DNA of 33,353 nt from an uncultured Kiloniella sp. (GTDB taxonomy: Bacteria > Pseudomonadota > Alphaproteobacteria > Kiloniellales > Kiloniellaceae). The notes beneath the pieces are model-generated. The model saw nothing but the letters and a program-made list of their open reading frames with translations, did no database searches and had not been told where the DNA came from. This document shows, one piece after another, positions 17,636-27,628 of the stretch. Location: NCBI RefSeq assembly GCF_937128705.1, contig NZ_CAKZMP010000372.1, positions 1 to 33,353 on the forward strand, written 5' to 3'. Within the stretch, counting starts at the first letter, position 1; every line of letters begins with the position of its first letter. The translations under genes were made by a program, and so were the position numbers.

Positions 17636-18805
17636 TTATTCAGGTAAACGGGTTTTCACAAGCTGCGCCCAATAGGCCGCGCCGATTGTAAGTGCATCGT
17701 CATTGAAGTCATAGTCAGAAGCGTGAAGAGGTTTGCCATGAGTACCTTCTATGCCGTTGCCCATTAACATAAAACAACCTGGTTTCTTTTGGGAAAACAA
17801 CGCGAAGTCTTCCGAGAAGGACATTGGTTCCCGGTCGCCTTGAACGTTGTCACTAATCCTTCTTGCCGCTTGAAGTGCGATTTGGGTCTGTTCGACTGTA
17901 TTAATGGTTTCAATAAATTCGGTGTTGAAGTTGAACTTTGCTTCGACATCGTGACCTTGAGCGATACCGAACAAGAGCCGCTGCATATGAGCTTTAATTT
18001 GCCCTCGATCATCTGGTGTTCGGGCGCGCACATCTCCTTTAAGTATTGCAGAGCCAGGAAGGACATTTCTGCGTCCGTCAGTTATGAATTCGGTAATGGA
18101 GACGACAGCACCGCAGCCCGGGTCCATTTTACGTGCAACGATAGATTGGAGCGCTTGGACAATTTCAGAGCCAACAAGAATTGCATCGACCCCTTTTTGG
18201 GGCATGGCAGAATGACCGCCGCGCGCGTTTATCGCGATTTCAAACAAGCTCTCGCTGGAACAAATAGTGCCGGGTCTTGTGGAAAACTCTCCAAGGGGAG
18301 CACCAGGTAAATTATGGAGTCCGTATATTTCGTCGATTTGAAATTTTTCGAAAATACCATCTTTGACCATTGCAGCGGCACCCAGACCATTCTCTTCGTT
18401 GGGCTGGAATATAAAAACAACTGTACCGTTGAAGTTTTGTTTTTCTGATAAAAATTGGGCTGCGCCGAGAAGCATTGCGGTATGGCCATCGTGCCCACAG
18501 GCGTGCATTCTTCCCTTTGTCGTTGAGCAATATTCATGACTACTGGTTTCTTGTATGGGGAGTGCATCCATGTCGGCTCTCAATGCAATTGCTTGATTTC
18601 CGCGACCTTTTTTTAGAATGCCGACAACGCCAGTACCGCCAATTTTCTCATGAACTTCCAAACCATAAGATTTGAGTTCTAAAGCAATTTTCTGGGCTGT
18701 TCTTTGTTCTTCGAACCCGAGTTCAGGATTGCGATGTAAATCATGACGTATGTCGATCAGTTTTTGTTTTTGATATTGAAATGCATCTGGTGTGACATCG
18801 GTCAT
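17636..18805 (-). CDS. M20 family metallopeptidase / amidohydrolase (hippurate hydrolase, aminoacylase-like)
   Basis: LIDIRHDLHRNPELGFEEQRTAQKIA, IALRADMDALPIQE, MHACGHDGHTAMLLGAA, FIFQPNEENGLGA. Start choice follows AGGAG spacing; ORF track has 18811. Confidence 0.93.
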   Translation of the reverse strand: MTDVTPDAFQYQKQKLIDIRHDLHRNPELGFEEQRTAQKIALELKSYGLEVHEKIGGTGVVGILKKGRGNQAIALRADMDALPIQETSSHEYCSTTKGRMHACGHDGHTAMLLGAAQFLSEKQNFNGTVVFIFQPNEENGLGAAAMVKDGIFEKFQIDEIYGLHNLPGAPLGEFSTRPGTICSSESLFEIAINARGGHSAMPQKGVDAILVGSEIVQALQSIVARKMDPGCGAVVSITEFITDGRRNVLPGSAILKGDVRARTPDDRGQIKAHMQRLLFGIAQGHDVEAKFNFNTEFIETINTVEQTQIALQAARRISDNVQGDREPMSFSEDFALFSQKKPGCFMLMGNGIEGTHGKPLHASDYDFNDDALTIGAAYWAQLVKTRLPE

Positions 18806-18819
18806 CATCAACTCCTTTA

Positions 18820-18837
18820 ATTCTTACGAATAAGGAT
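18820..18837. promoter_or_regulatory. Imperfect palindrome, candidate Lrp-family operator
   Basis: ATTCTTA-CGAA-TAAGGAT (6/7 arm match) between divergent M20 and Lrp genes. Confidence 0.3.
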
Positions 18838-18925
18838 ACATTGAAAATGATACTAAATTTATTGAATTGTAATTTTTTAAAGACTAATTTGATAAAAATA
18901 AATCTTATTTAAGATGAGAATAATA

Positions 18926-19387
18926 ATGGATTCTTTTGATTATAAAATTCTTTTCCATGTTCAAAAAGATAGCCGGATGACTGCTGAAAAGATTAGCGCA
19001 GAAATTGGGCTATCACCTGCTGCAGTTCAAAAGAGGTTGAAAAAGCTAAAGGATAACGGTGTTATCAGAGCAGAAGTGGCACTGCTTGATCCTAAAAAAA
19101 TGGGTCATCCAATGACTGTGATTGCGGAAATAAGTCTTGAGCGTGAAAACCTGAATGTACTTGATGGTTTCAAAAAGCGTATGCGACAGGCAGAAGAAGT
19201 TCAGCAGTGTTATTATACAACCGGTGAGGCCGATTTTATCTTGGTGCTATTGGTACGGGATATTCAACACTATGAGCAATTTACCCGTGAATATTTCTTT
19301 GGCAATACGGCAGTCAGTAAATTCAAAACAAATATTGTGATGGATTCCGTTAAGGTAGGAATGTCTATTCCAATACACACAAGTTAA
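18926..19387 (+). CDS. Lrp/AsnC family transcriptional regulator
   Basis: MDSFDYKILFHVQKDSRMTAEKISAEIGLSPAAVQKRLKKLKDNGVIRAEVALLDPKKMG plus RAM domain (CYYTTGEADFILVLLVRD). ORF-track start 18914; second ATG at 18926. Confidence 0.95.
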   Translation: MDSFDYKILFHVQKDSRMTAEKISAEIGLSPAAVQKRLKKLKDNGVIRAEVALLDPKKMGHPMTVIAEISLERENLNVLDGFKKRMRQAEEVQQCYYTTGEADFILVLLVRDIQHYEQFTREYFFGNTAVSKFKTNIVMDSVKVGMSIPIHTS

Positions 19388-19665
19388 AGTAAATAATAAG
19401 TATTTATTTTGGTTCGATGGATCTTCACTGTTGAATGCAAAAAAATAATGACTTGGATTATATCTCAGCAAATTTGAATTCCCAAAAAACAATTAGATAC
19501 CAGTTGTTCTAAACTCTCTTAACCTACCATCTAAATGATTCTTTAAGAATTTTTGCATATGATAGTATGCGTGGTGGTCGTTGAATTAAACGTTCTCAGT
19601 CAAAGACAATAAATACTGAGGGTGACGGATAATTCACATAAGGTGCTAGGAGGGCCTAGAAGGCG

Positions 19666-21858
19666 ATGGAAATCTCTAAATTATTCGATATTAGAATATC
19701 TAAAAAGCTTCCGATTTTATTTATAATTATCTCTGCGGTTTCTGTTGTTTCTGTGGGCGTGTTTAGTGTTTTCAATACGTCAGCAAGTCTTATGCATCAG
19801 GAAGAACAAACGTTAGTGGCGCTAGCGGAAGCTCGGAATTCAGCATTGCTGGATTATGTGAAGTCTATAGAAGAAGACATTCAGATTACTGCGGGCAATG
19901 GATATGTTCAGGATGCGATGTCAAGCCTTGCACTGGGTTTTCAAGATGAAAAGAGCCGACATGGCGACCCGCTGAAATCTTTACATGGTGTCTATATTAA
20001 TGATTCAACAGCTGAAGCAACGAATGCGGGGGGGAACCCCGAGAAAATCGGCGAGAAGCATTTATATAACGGCCCAAAAATAGAAGGCTCTTACCATTCA
20101 GATCACCGTAGTTTTCACCCATGGTTCCGACAAATGCTAGAAGGTCGAGGGTACTACGATATTTTCCTTATCGATGTTGAAGGCAACGTTGTCTATACGG
20201 TTTTCAAAGAGCTTGATTACGCAACAAATCTTAATAACGGAAAGTATAAAGATTCCGGTTTAGCCCAAGCCTTTAAGGCTGCAATGAAAGACGCAAAAGC
20301 TGGGTCGCTCAACTTTATCGACTTTGCTCCTTATGCACCGAGTTATGGTGCTCCGGCTAGCTTTATGTCGACACCAATTATTTCAGCAAAGGGCCTTGAA
20401 GGTGTTTTGGTTTTTCAAATGCCGATTGATCGTATTAATAATGTTCTACAACAGCAAGCGGGAATGGGTGAAAGCGGCGAGACCTATATTGTGGGTTCGG
20501 ATTACCTGATGCGTAGTGATTCCAGATTTGCAGAAGAATCAACAATATTGAAGACTGAGGTGAAAACCGAGACAGTTACCAAAGCCCTGAAGGGCGAAAC
20601 GGGTATAGCAATTGTCCCTGATTATCGGGGTATAAATGTTTTGTCTGCTTATCAACCACTTGATCTTCACGGCGTTCGCTGGGCTTTGATGGCTGAGATT
20701 GACGAGGAAGAAGTTCTCGTGCCATCGCATACAGCCGGTTTTTATATTCTAATGATTGGTGTGGGTGTTCTTGTTCTTGTTGCGCTTCTCGGGTGGTATT
20801 TTGCGCGCTCTATTAGCAACCCTATTCGCCAATCAACGTCAGAAATGCTGATGCTAGCCAATGGTGATAAATCCTTTGAAGTATCCGGTGTGGGGCGTGC
20901 TGATGAAATCGGCGATATGGCTTCAGCACTGCAAACTTTCCAAGAGAATGCCATCAAGCAAGATCAAATGGCCCAGAAAGAGCAAGAGATGGTGGCATTG
21001 CGTGAGGAAAGAACCAAACGGATAGAAGAACTGGTGGCGCAGTTTGAAGCAGATAGTAATCAGATTCTAACGGGTGTGAGTGCTGCGGCGTCTCAGATGA
21101 ACACAACTTCTGGCGAAATGTCTTCTGTTGCTCAGGATACAGCGGTTCGTTCAAATACTGTGGCTGCTGCCGCTGAAGAAGCATCAGTGAATGTGCAGAC
21201 CGTTGCGGCTGCTGCTGAAGAACTAAGTTGTTCCATCGAAGAAATCAATCGTCAGGTTGGTGAATCAAGTAAAATTGCCAGTGATGCTGTTTCCAAGGCA
21301 GATGCAAATATTGCAACGATTAAGGGCTTGGAAGAAGCTTCGAACCGTATTGGTGAAGTTGTTGGCCTCATTTCTGATATTGCAGAGCAAACCAACCTCT
21401 TGGCATTGAATGCTACGATCGAAGCCGCTAGGGCAGGTGAGGCTGGTAAAGGCTTTGCCGTTGTTGCGAGCGAAGTGAAGAACCTTGCTAATCAAACGGC
21501 CAAAGCCACGGAAGAAATCAGTGGTCAGGTTGATGAAATGCAAAGCGTTACAAAAACAGCTGTTGTTGCGATTGAAGCAATTGGGAAAACGATTGAATCA
21601 ATGAATGAGATCTCAGTCTCTATTTCTACGGCTATTGACGAACAAGGTACCGCGACACAGGAGATATCACGTAATGTTCAAGAAGCTTCGGCAGGTACAG
21701 CCGAGGTTACGTCGAATATGCAGGGCGTAAGTGAAGCGTCAACGCAGACCGGGAATTCTTCTCAGCAAGTATTGGAAGCGTCAGAGGGTCTGGCGCGCCA
21801 AGCTAATGATATGCGTAAAAGCGTTGAAGAGTTTATCCAAGGGATTCGAGCTGCCTAA
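19666..21858 (+). CDS. Methyl-accepting chemotaxis protein (dCache-type sensor, HAMP, MCP signal domain)
   Basis: N-terminal TM, periplasmic Cache-like region ([21 protein letters not shown]), HAMP, hairpin [53 protein letters not shown]. Confidence 0.96.
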   Translation: MEISKLFDIRISKKLPILFIIISAVSVVSVGVFSVFNTSASLMHQEEQTLVALAEARNSALLDYVKSIEEDIQITAGNGYVQDAMSSLALGFQDEKSRHGDPLKSLHGVYINDSTAEATNAGGNPEKIGEKHLYNGPKIEGSYHSDHRSFHPWFRQMLEGRGYYDIFLIDVEGNVVYTVFKELDYATNLNNGKYKDSGLAQAFKAAMKDAKAGSLNFIDFAPYAPSYGAPASFMSTPIISAKGLEGVLVFQMPIDRINNVLQQQAGMGESGETYIVGSDYLMRSDSRFAEESTILKTEVKTETVTKALKGETGIAIVPDYRGINVLSAYQPLDLHGVRWALMAEIDEEEVLVPSHTAGFYILMIGVGVLVLVALLGWYFARSISNPIRQSTSEMLMLANGDKSFEVSGVGRADEIGDMASALQTFQENAIKQDQMAQKEQEMVALREERTKRIEELVAQFEADSNQILTGVSAAASQMNTTSGEMSSVAQDTAVRSNTVAAAAEEASVNVQTVAAAAEELSCSIEEINRQVGESSKIASDAVSKADANIATIKGLEEASNRIGEVVGLISDIAEQTNLLALNATIEAARAGEAGKGFAVVASEVKNLANQTAKATEEISGQVDEMQSVTKTAVVAIEAIGKTIESMNEISVSISTAIDEQGTATQEISRNVQEASAGTAEVTSNMQGVSEASTQTGNSSQQVLEASEGLARQANDMRKSVEEFIQGIRAA

Positions 21859-21867
21859 GGAAAATTC

Positions 21868-23247
21868 TTAGGAAACTCTTCGAAGGCGGCAGGCGTAAAA
21901 CCCGTCCATGCCGCCTTCGTCATGTCTATGACATGGCAAGCATCTAAGGTCACCCTCTTTAGTTAGCAAAGTTTGCAACCAATCAGCACTACCAAGCTCT
22001 TCGGGTTTGACGGGAACACGTTCGAAGCGAGTGCTATTTTTCTTGAGAAAACGCTCTATCTGGTATTGTCCTTCTTCAGGCTCAAGCGAACAGGTGGCAT
22101 AAACAAGTGTACCGCCCGTCTTAATCATTTTGGCACAATTCTCAAGCAACTCACGTTGCAATTCAGCTAATGTTTCGATGTCTTCAGAGCGTTTAATTCG
22201 ACCCAATTCAGGGTGTTTTCGCAAAGTGCCTGTTGCAGAGCAAGGAGCATCAAGAAGGAGAGCGTCAAACTCTTCATTTGGTAGCCAGGTTGTTGCATCG
22301 GCTTGAATGACTTCTGCGTCTAGTTGAAGACGTTCGAGGTTTTCATGAACCCGAGTTAGACGTTTAGCTGAAGAATCGATAGCCGTTACCTCTGCGCCAG
22401 CAGTGATGAGTTCGGCTGTTTTCCCACCAGGTGCGGCACAAATATCGCCGACCTTTTTGCCTTTTACTGATCCGAGTAACAAAACAGGAAGGCTTGCAGC
22501 AAAATCCTGAACCCACCAATGCCCTTCTGCGTAACCTTCAAGGAAGACAGGATCGCCCGTACCAGCGGGTAAACGGATAGATTTGCCGGACGTAACAATG
22601 CCACCGAGCTTTTCAGCCCATTCGTCCGGAGAGTCTTTTACGGTCAAATCCAATGGTGCTTCAGCAAGGTGACTGAGTGAAATCGCCTTGGCTGTTTCTT
22701 CACCATAGGTTTCGGCCCATTTTTTCCAAAGCCAGTTTGGCAAATTGTCCTGACTTTCGTCCATCTTGGCCAACATATCTTTGCCTTCGCGGGCAAGGCG
22801 GCGCAAAACAGCGTTCATGACGGGTTTATTGCCACTGAGTTTTGGTCCTCTGGCAAGGTCAAGGCTGGTGCTGACGGCTGCATGGGGTGGTGTGTCGAGA
22901 TAAAGCAATTGGACGGCGCCTAAACGTATAATGTCACGGACGTCAGCCATTTTGGCAGGCAAGCGTCGCTTCATGCAGGCGTTGATAGCTTTATCAATTT
23001 GGCCTAGGCGACGCATAAGGGTCGAAATCAACAAACGGGCAAAAGCTCTATCGCGTCGTTCCATGCTTTCAAAATCAGCCTTGTTATTGTTCAGGGCTTC
23101 ATCAAGGGTTTTCTGTTCCCGCATGATGTCTTTCAAAAGATTCAGAACGAGCTTCCTGGGGTTAACAGGTCGACCACTTTTGGGCCTGTTACCTGTTTTG
23201 TTTTTTGATCCAGCAGCTTTGTCGTGTTTGTTGTGTTTTTCAGTCAT
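21868..23247 (-). CDS. rsmB: RsmB-like 16S rRNA m5C methyltransferase (NOL1/NOP2/Sun family)
   Basis: NusB-like N-terminus; VGDICAAPGGKTAELITAGAEVTAIDSS, LLLDAPCSATGTLRKHPELGR, LVYATCSLEPEEGQYQIERFL, GMDGFYACRLRR. Confidence 0.93.
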   Translation of the reverse strand: MTEKHNKHDKAAGSKNKTGNRPKSGRPVNPRKLVLNLLKDIMREQKTLDEALNNNKADFESMERRDRAFARLLISTLMRRLGQIDKAINACMKRRLPAKMADVRDIIRLGAVQLLYLDTPPHAAVSTSLDLARGPKLSGNKPVMNAVLRRLAREGKDMLAKMDESQDNLPNWLWKKWAETYGEETAKAISLSHLAEAPLDLTVKDSPDEWAEKLGGIVTSGKSIRLPAGTGDPVFLEGYAEGHWWVQDFAASLPVLLLGSVKGKKVGDICAAPGGKTAELITAGAEVTAIDSSAKRLTRVHENLERLQLDAEVIQADATTWLPNEEFDALLLDAPCSATGTLRKHPELGRIKRSEDIETLAELQRELLENCAKMIKTGGTLVYATCSLEPEEGQYQIERFLKKNSTRFERVPVKPEELGSADWLQTLLTKEGDLRCLPCHRHDEGGMDGFYACRLRRVS

Positions 23248-23430
23248 GGGCTAGGGTTTACCATGAAAATAGTGGGAAGAAAGAGCTATTTTTGCGCAGG
23301 TGCTATGTTCTTGATGAAATATTGGTAACAATACAGGTAAGCTGTTGTTTGAAAAAGGCGCGACAAGTTGCGTTATATCTTTTGGCTCGAAGGCTTGGCA
23401 TTATCATCGTGACATGCCATATGAGTAGTT

Positions 23431-23691
23431 ATGACAAGATCTTTTACGACACATACGCCTAATCAAAAAACTCGGAAGAATCATTTCCCGGCACCGGGTG
23501 ATGTCACTTCTGGTGCGAAACGAAGGAAGGTTACGCCTGATGACCTTGATAAGGCCATGGAGGCGCGTCTTCAGCGTGAAAAACAGCTGATGGAAGGCTT
23601 GGATAAAAAGCCTGAAATTGGAGGGCCGAGTGGGCCAGAGCCAACGCGCTATGGTGATTGGGAGCGTAAAGGTATCTGTGTTGATTTTTAA
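23431..23691 (+). CDS. DUF1674 (SDHAF4-like) domain protein
   Basis: C-terminal EIGGPSGPEPTRYGDWERKGICVDF. Confidence 0.9.
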   Translation: MTRSFTTHTPNQKTRKNHFPAPGDVTSGAKRRKVTPDDLDKAMEARLQREKQLMEGLDKKPEIGGPSGPEPTRYGDWERKGICVDF

Positions 23692-23746
23692 ATCATTTTC
23701 ATCTGTATCGTTTCTAATACTTTAAAAGTCGGAGTACCAAATAGCT

Positions 23747-24028
23747 ATGGAGCTTCTTAGCCCTTACCGTCGGCGCATTGATGATCTTGATGATCAGATC
23801 ATGGAGCTTTTTTCTCAGCGTTTCGAGATTATTCGTGAAGTGGCAGAATTAAAAAACGAGCACAATATTCCAGCTGTACTCCAAGACCGTGTTGATGAAG
23901 TCCGAGAGAGAAATGCGAATACAGGTGTGGGAAAAGGCTTGGATGCGGACTTTGTGCGCAAGCTCTATACGTTGATTATTGATGAATCGTGCGATCTGGA
24001 AGATCGTTTGATGGGCAATAAAAAGTAG
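23747..24028 (+). CDS. Chorismate mutase (AroQ type)
   Basis: LLSPYRRRIDDLDDQIMELFSQRFEIIREVAELKNEHNIPAVLQDRVDEVRERNA...FVRKLYTLIIDESCDLEDRLM. Confidence 0.9.
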   Translation: MELLSPYRRRIDDLDDQIMELFSQRFEIIREVAELKNEHNIPAVLQDRVDEVRERNANTGVGKGLDADFVRKLYTLIIDESCDLEDRLMGNKK

Positions 24029-24035
24029 TTATCTC

Positions 24036-24956
24036 TCAGCTTGGTCTGGTTCTTAAGCCAAATCTTTTAAGTGGGCGTAAATTTACCAAAGCAACGCCAA
24101 CCACCGTCATGGTCATGCCAATCAAGGCTGTAGATCTAAAGGTTTCATCATAAAGAACCCATGCCATGAGGGCCGCGGTAGGAGGCACAAGAAAGAACAT
24201 GCTTGATACCTTTGAGGCCGCCCCTTTGCGGATTAAAATATAGAGCAGGCTTATCGCCCCGACAGACAGCACCACAACCAACCAGAACATGGCAAAGATC
24301 ATTTCTCCGGTCCAGTTTATGGTCATGCTTTCAGTCGTATAAGCGATTATGCCCGTGGGAATTGAGGCGGCTGTATATTGAATAACCGCCCCGGTCCGTA
24401 AGTCCATCTCGCCACAAAAGCGTTTTTGATAAACGGTCCCAATTGATATACCAAACAGGGCAAGAACGGCGATGCTGACCCCCAATGGTGTGCCGAGGCC
24501 ATTTTCAAGCTTTGCCCAGACGACCAGAATTACTCCGCTGACCCCTAGGAAAAGACCAATCCATTGTCTGAGTGTAATTTTTTCTTTCAAGAAAACACCA
24601 GCTGCAAAAGCTACTAAAAGCGGTTGAATTCCTACGATTAATGCCGCAACACCAGCCTGCAGGCCCAATTCAATAGATGCAAAAACACCCCCTAGATAGA
24701 TTGCATGTAACAGTACGCCAGCCACCGCAATATGGACAGCTTGCATCAGATTCTTTGGCCATTTTGCTTTCCAGATCAATGAAATAAGTAGAAGCAAGCC
24801 CACTGCGATTAAGAACCGCGTGGTCAAAAGCGTCATTGTTTCTGCGTAGGGGAGGGCCATTTTGGCGAAAACAAAGCCTGTTGACCAAATCAAAACAAAG
24901 GTACAGGGCGCAAGTATAGCGAGGAGGTTCGAATTTTCTTGCGGTGTTTTGGTCAT
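24036..24956 (-). CDS. EamA/DMT family transporter
   Basis: About ten TM segments, FVLIWSTGFVFAKMALPYAETMTLLTTRFLIA..., two EamA repeats. Start at the internal Met of ORF 24036..25004. Confidence 0.88.
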   Translation of the reverse strand: MTKTPQENSNLLAILAPCTFVLIWSTGFVFAKMALPYAETMTLLTTRFLIAVGLLLLISLIWKAKWPKNLMQAVHIAVAGVLLHAIYLGGVFASIELGLQAGVAALIVGIQPLLVAFAAGVFLKEKITLRQWIGLFLGVSGVILVVWAKLENGLGTPLGVSIAVLALFGISIGTVYQKRFCGEMDLRTGAVIQYTAASIPTGIIAYTTESMTINWTGEMIFAMFWLVVVLSVGAISLLYILIRKGAASKVSSMFFLVPPTAALMAWVLYDETFRSTALIGMTMTVVGVALVNLRPLKRFGLRTRPS

Positions 24957-25083
24957 AGGGCTCGGCTTTTTATCGGATAGATAAACTTTCATAGCAAAGA
25001 TCACTGTGTTCTGCAGTATTGATATTGTCAGGGTTCAATTTGTCGGGGTGCAAGCCATGATTTTTTCCTGAAAACTTGATAAA

Positions 25084-25136
25084 TGGCTCTAATAATTTAA
25101 AAACTATACTGTAGGTATTGAGAGCCAATTATTGAG
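25084..25136. promoter_or_regulatory. Inverted repeat in the divergent EamA/MocR region, candidate MocR operator
   Basis: TGGCTCT (25084-25090) / AGAGCCA (25121-25127); TATTGAG repeated at 25117 and 25130. Confidence 0.35.
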
Positions 25137-25143
25137 GTTAAAG

Positions 25144-26682
25144 ATGGTTGGAAAACCAACAAATACTCCTTTGTTAGACGTGGTTTTGGATAAAACCAGT
25201 AACGAATCTCTTCAGCATCAGCTGTTCTCTCAATTGAGGGAAATGGTGTTGAATGGTCGTTTGCAACCAGGAGAAAGACTACCTTCTACCCGGTCTTTGG
25301 CAAAGGAATTGGCTTGTTCTCGCAACACGGTTTTGGGCGCTTTTGACCAGCTGCTTGCCGAAGGGTATCTGGAAGGGTTGAGTGGCTCTGGTACCTATAT
25401 TTCGAATGAACTACCGGATGACATCGGTCTGGCATCTGCAAAGTCGTCTTCTTATCGCCAGGCGGCGTCGGATGCCAACCAGCGAGGGCTTTCCAAACGC
25501 GGAGAGCAACTGGCGATTATGCAAAAAGAGAAGCGAGCGCATAAAAACCATCCAGCATTTTCACCGGGTATGACGGACGTTGAATCCTTTCCTTTTCCAC
25601 TTTGGGCACGATCTCTTTCCCGCACTTGGCGTTATCCAAAGGATGATCTGCTCAGGAACCCAGACCCTTGTGGGTATATTCCACTTCGTAAAGAGATCGC
25701 TGATTATTTACGTGTTGCCCGGGGAATAAAGTGTGACTGGCAGCAGATTATGATTACGTCTGGGGCTCGACAGGCGACTGATTTCATGGCGCGTATTCTT
25801 TTGGATTCAGGGGATACAGCCTGGTTTGAAGAGCCGGGGTATCCCGGTCTAAAGGGTCCACTGCATTCTGCGGGTATAGAGATGGCTTTTGTTCCCGTTG
25901 ATGACGAAGGTCTTTCCGTTCAAGCTGGTCGATCAATGGCTGAAAATGCCCGAATGGCGGTTGTCTCGCCATCGCATCAGTATCCACTAGGTGTGGTGAT
26001 GTCTTTAAGGCGACGCCTTGAATTGCTTGATTGGGCTGAAGAGAACGACGCATGGATATTGGAAGATGATTACGAGAGTGAGTTCAGGTTTTCAGGCAAA
26101 CCGATTTCTTCTTTGCAAGGATTAGAAGCGGAAAGAAGAGGGCATACGCAAGGGGCGTCCCGCGTTGTTTATCTGGGATCTTTTTCCAAAGTTCTGTTTC
26201 ATGTTTTACGGTTAGGATATCTCGTCGTGCCTGAGCATCTTGTCGATGCTGTTCGATTTGCGCGAATGTTGATGGATGAACGCTCTTCTCTGTTAGCTCA
26301 ACCCGCGTTAGCCGATTTTATGGCGGAAGGACATTTTTCTTCGCATATCAGGCGTATGCGGAAAGTTTATGCGCAACGACAGAAAATGCTCGTTCAAGGA
26401 ATAGAGAAATATTTATCTGATTATCTGGAAATAAATCCGAACATCGCGGGGTTACATATCACCGCTTATTTTACAGATACAGTAAGTGAGAAGACGACGG
26501 ATCGTGAAATTGTTGCCGAAGCAGACAAGATGAATCTTTCGGCATCGCCTTTATCTCTTTTTTATAATAATAAAACGACTGCCAGGCAGGGTCTTCTATT
26601 GGGGTATGGAGCATGCCATCAGAATCAGATTGAATCCGGCTGTAAAAGGCTTGCAGCTGTTTTCAAAAAGATGACGGATTAA
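25144..26682 (+). CDS. MocR/PdxR-type GntR regulator with aminotransferase domain
   Basis: N-terminal GntR wHTH (LQHQLFSQLREMVLNGRLQPGERLPSTRSLAKELACSRNTVLGAFDQLLAEGYLEGLSGSGTYIS); AAT-I domain with SFSKVLFHVLRLGYLV PLP lysine. ATG 25144 preferred over TTG 25132. Confidence 0.95.
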   Translation: MVGKPTNTPLLDVVLDKTSNESLQHQLFSQLREMVLNGRLQPGERLPSTRSLAKELACSRNTVLGAFDQLLAEGYLEGLSGSGTYISNELPDDIGLASAKSSSYRQAASDANQRGLSKRGEQLAIMQKEKRAHKNHPAFSPGMTDVESFPFPLWARSLSRTWRYPKDDLLRNPDPCGYIPLRKEIADYLRVARGIKCDWQQIMITSGARQATDFMARILLDSGDTAWFEEPGYPGLKGPLHSAGIEMAFVPVDDEGLSVQAGRSMAENARMAVVSPSHQYPLGVVMSLRRRLELLDWAEENDAWILEDDYESEFRFSGKPISSLQGLEAERRGHTQGASRVVYLGSFSKVLFHVLRLGYLVVPEHLVDAVRFARMLMDERSSLLAQPALADFMAEGHFSSHIRRMRKVYAQRQKMLVQGIEKYLSDYLEINPNIAGLHITAYFTDTVSEKTTDREIVAEADKMNLSASPLSLFYNNKTTARQGLLLGYGACHQNQIESGCKRLAAVFKKMTD

Positions 26683-26839
26683 ATGGGACTAATAAAACTC
26701 GAATTATAAGGGAAACAATAGCCTTGGCCTCTCCTTTTCTTTTTATATTTACCGCTGTACATATGAGTGCTGATGATGTGTACAGATTAATTTCAGGACC
26801 AATAGACTGTTATTTTGGCCCTATTGATGGTGGAACAGA

Positions 26840-27628
26840 ATGAAACCCTTATGTGATTTTCCGCAAGCTGCAAAAAACCAGATTCGTTATGTCCTGACAG
26901 ATATAGACGATACGGTAACGACAGATGGCCTACTTAGTGCTGAGAGTTATGTTGCTTTGGAAAATTTGAGCAAGGCGGGGTTCAAGGTTATTCCGATCAC
27001 AGGGCGTCCCGCAGGGTGGTGTGATCATTTTGCCCGTATGTGGCCAGTTGATGCCATCGTTGGGGAAAATGGCGCATTTTACTTTCGCTATGAACATCAT
27101 GCCAAAAAAATGACTTGCCGCTTTTGGAAAGATGCAGAAGAGCGTGCGCAAGATCGCAAGCGTATCAATCAGCTGCGTCAATCGATTCCGTTGGAAGTTC
27201 CTGGGGCTGGAATCGCATCAGATCAAGATTATCGGGTTGCGGACCTTGCCGTGGACTTTTGTGAAGACGTCATTCCGCTTGGTCAGGAATCAATCGACAG
27301 GATTGTCTCGCTGTTTGAAGAAGCAGGCGCCAAGGCAAAGGTAAGCTCAATTCATGTGAACGGCTGGTTTGGCGACTATGACAAACTATCCATGACCGAG
27401 GTTCTGTTCCGTGAAGCCTATAGCCTGGAGCTGGATCAGGTTCTGGATCAGGTCGTTTTTTCCGGTGATTCGCCGAACGACGCGCCGATGTTCGCGCGTT
27501 TTCCGCATTCCGTCGGCGTTGCAAATGTGAAGGATTTCGCAGATAGGATTCCCCATGAACCAACGTGGGTCACCAAAGAGCGGAGTGGCAAGGGGTTCGT
27601 TGAGCTTGCGAGCATGCTGTTGAGGTGA
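26840..27628 (+). CDS. HAD-IIB family hydrolase (sugar phosphatase-like)
   Basis: VLTDIDDTVTTDGLLSAESYVALENLSKAGFKVIPITGRPAGWCDHFARMWPVDAIVGENGAFYF; VVFSGDSPNDAPMF. Confidence 0.85.
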   Translation: MKPLCDFPQAAKNQIRYVLTDIDDTVTTDGLLSAESYVALENLSKAGFKVIPITGRPAGWCDHFARMWPVDAIVGENGAFYFRYEHHAKKMTCRFWKDAEERAQDRKRINQLRQSIPLEVPGAGIASDQDYRVADLAVDFCEDVIPLGQESIDRIVSLFEEAGAKAKVSSIHVNGWFGDYDKLSMTEVLFREAYSLELDQVLDQVVFSGDSPNDAPMFARFPHSVGVANVKDFADRIPHEPTWVTKERSGKGFVELASMLLR

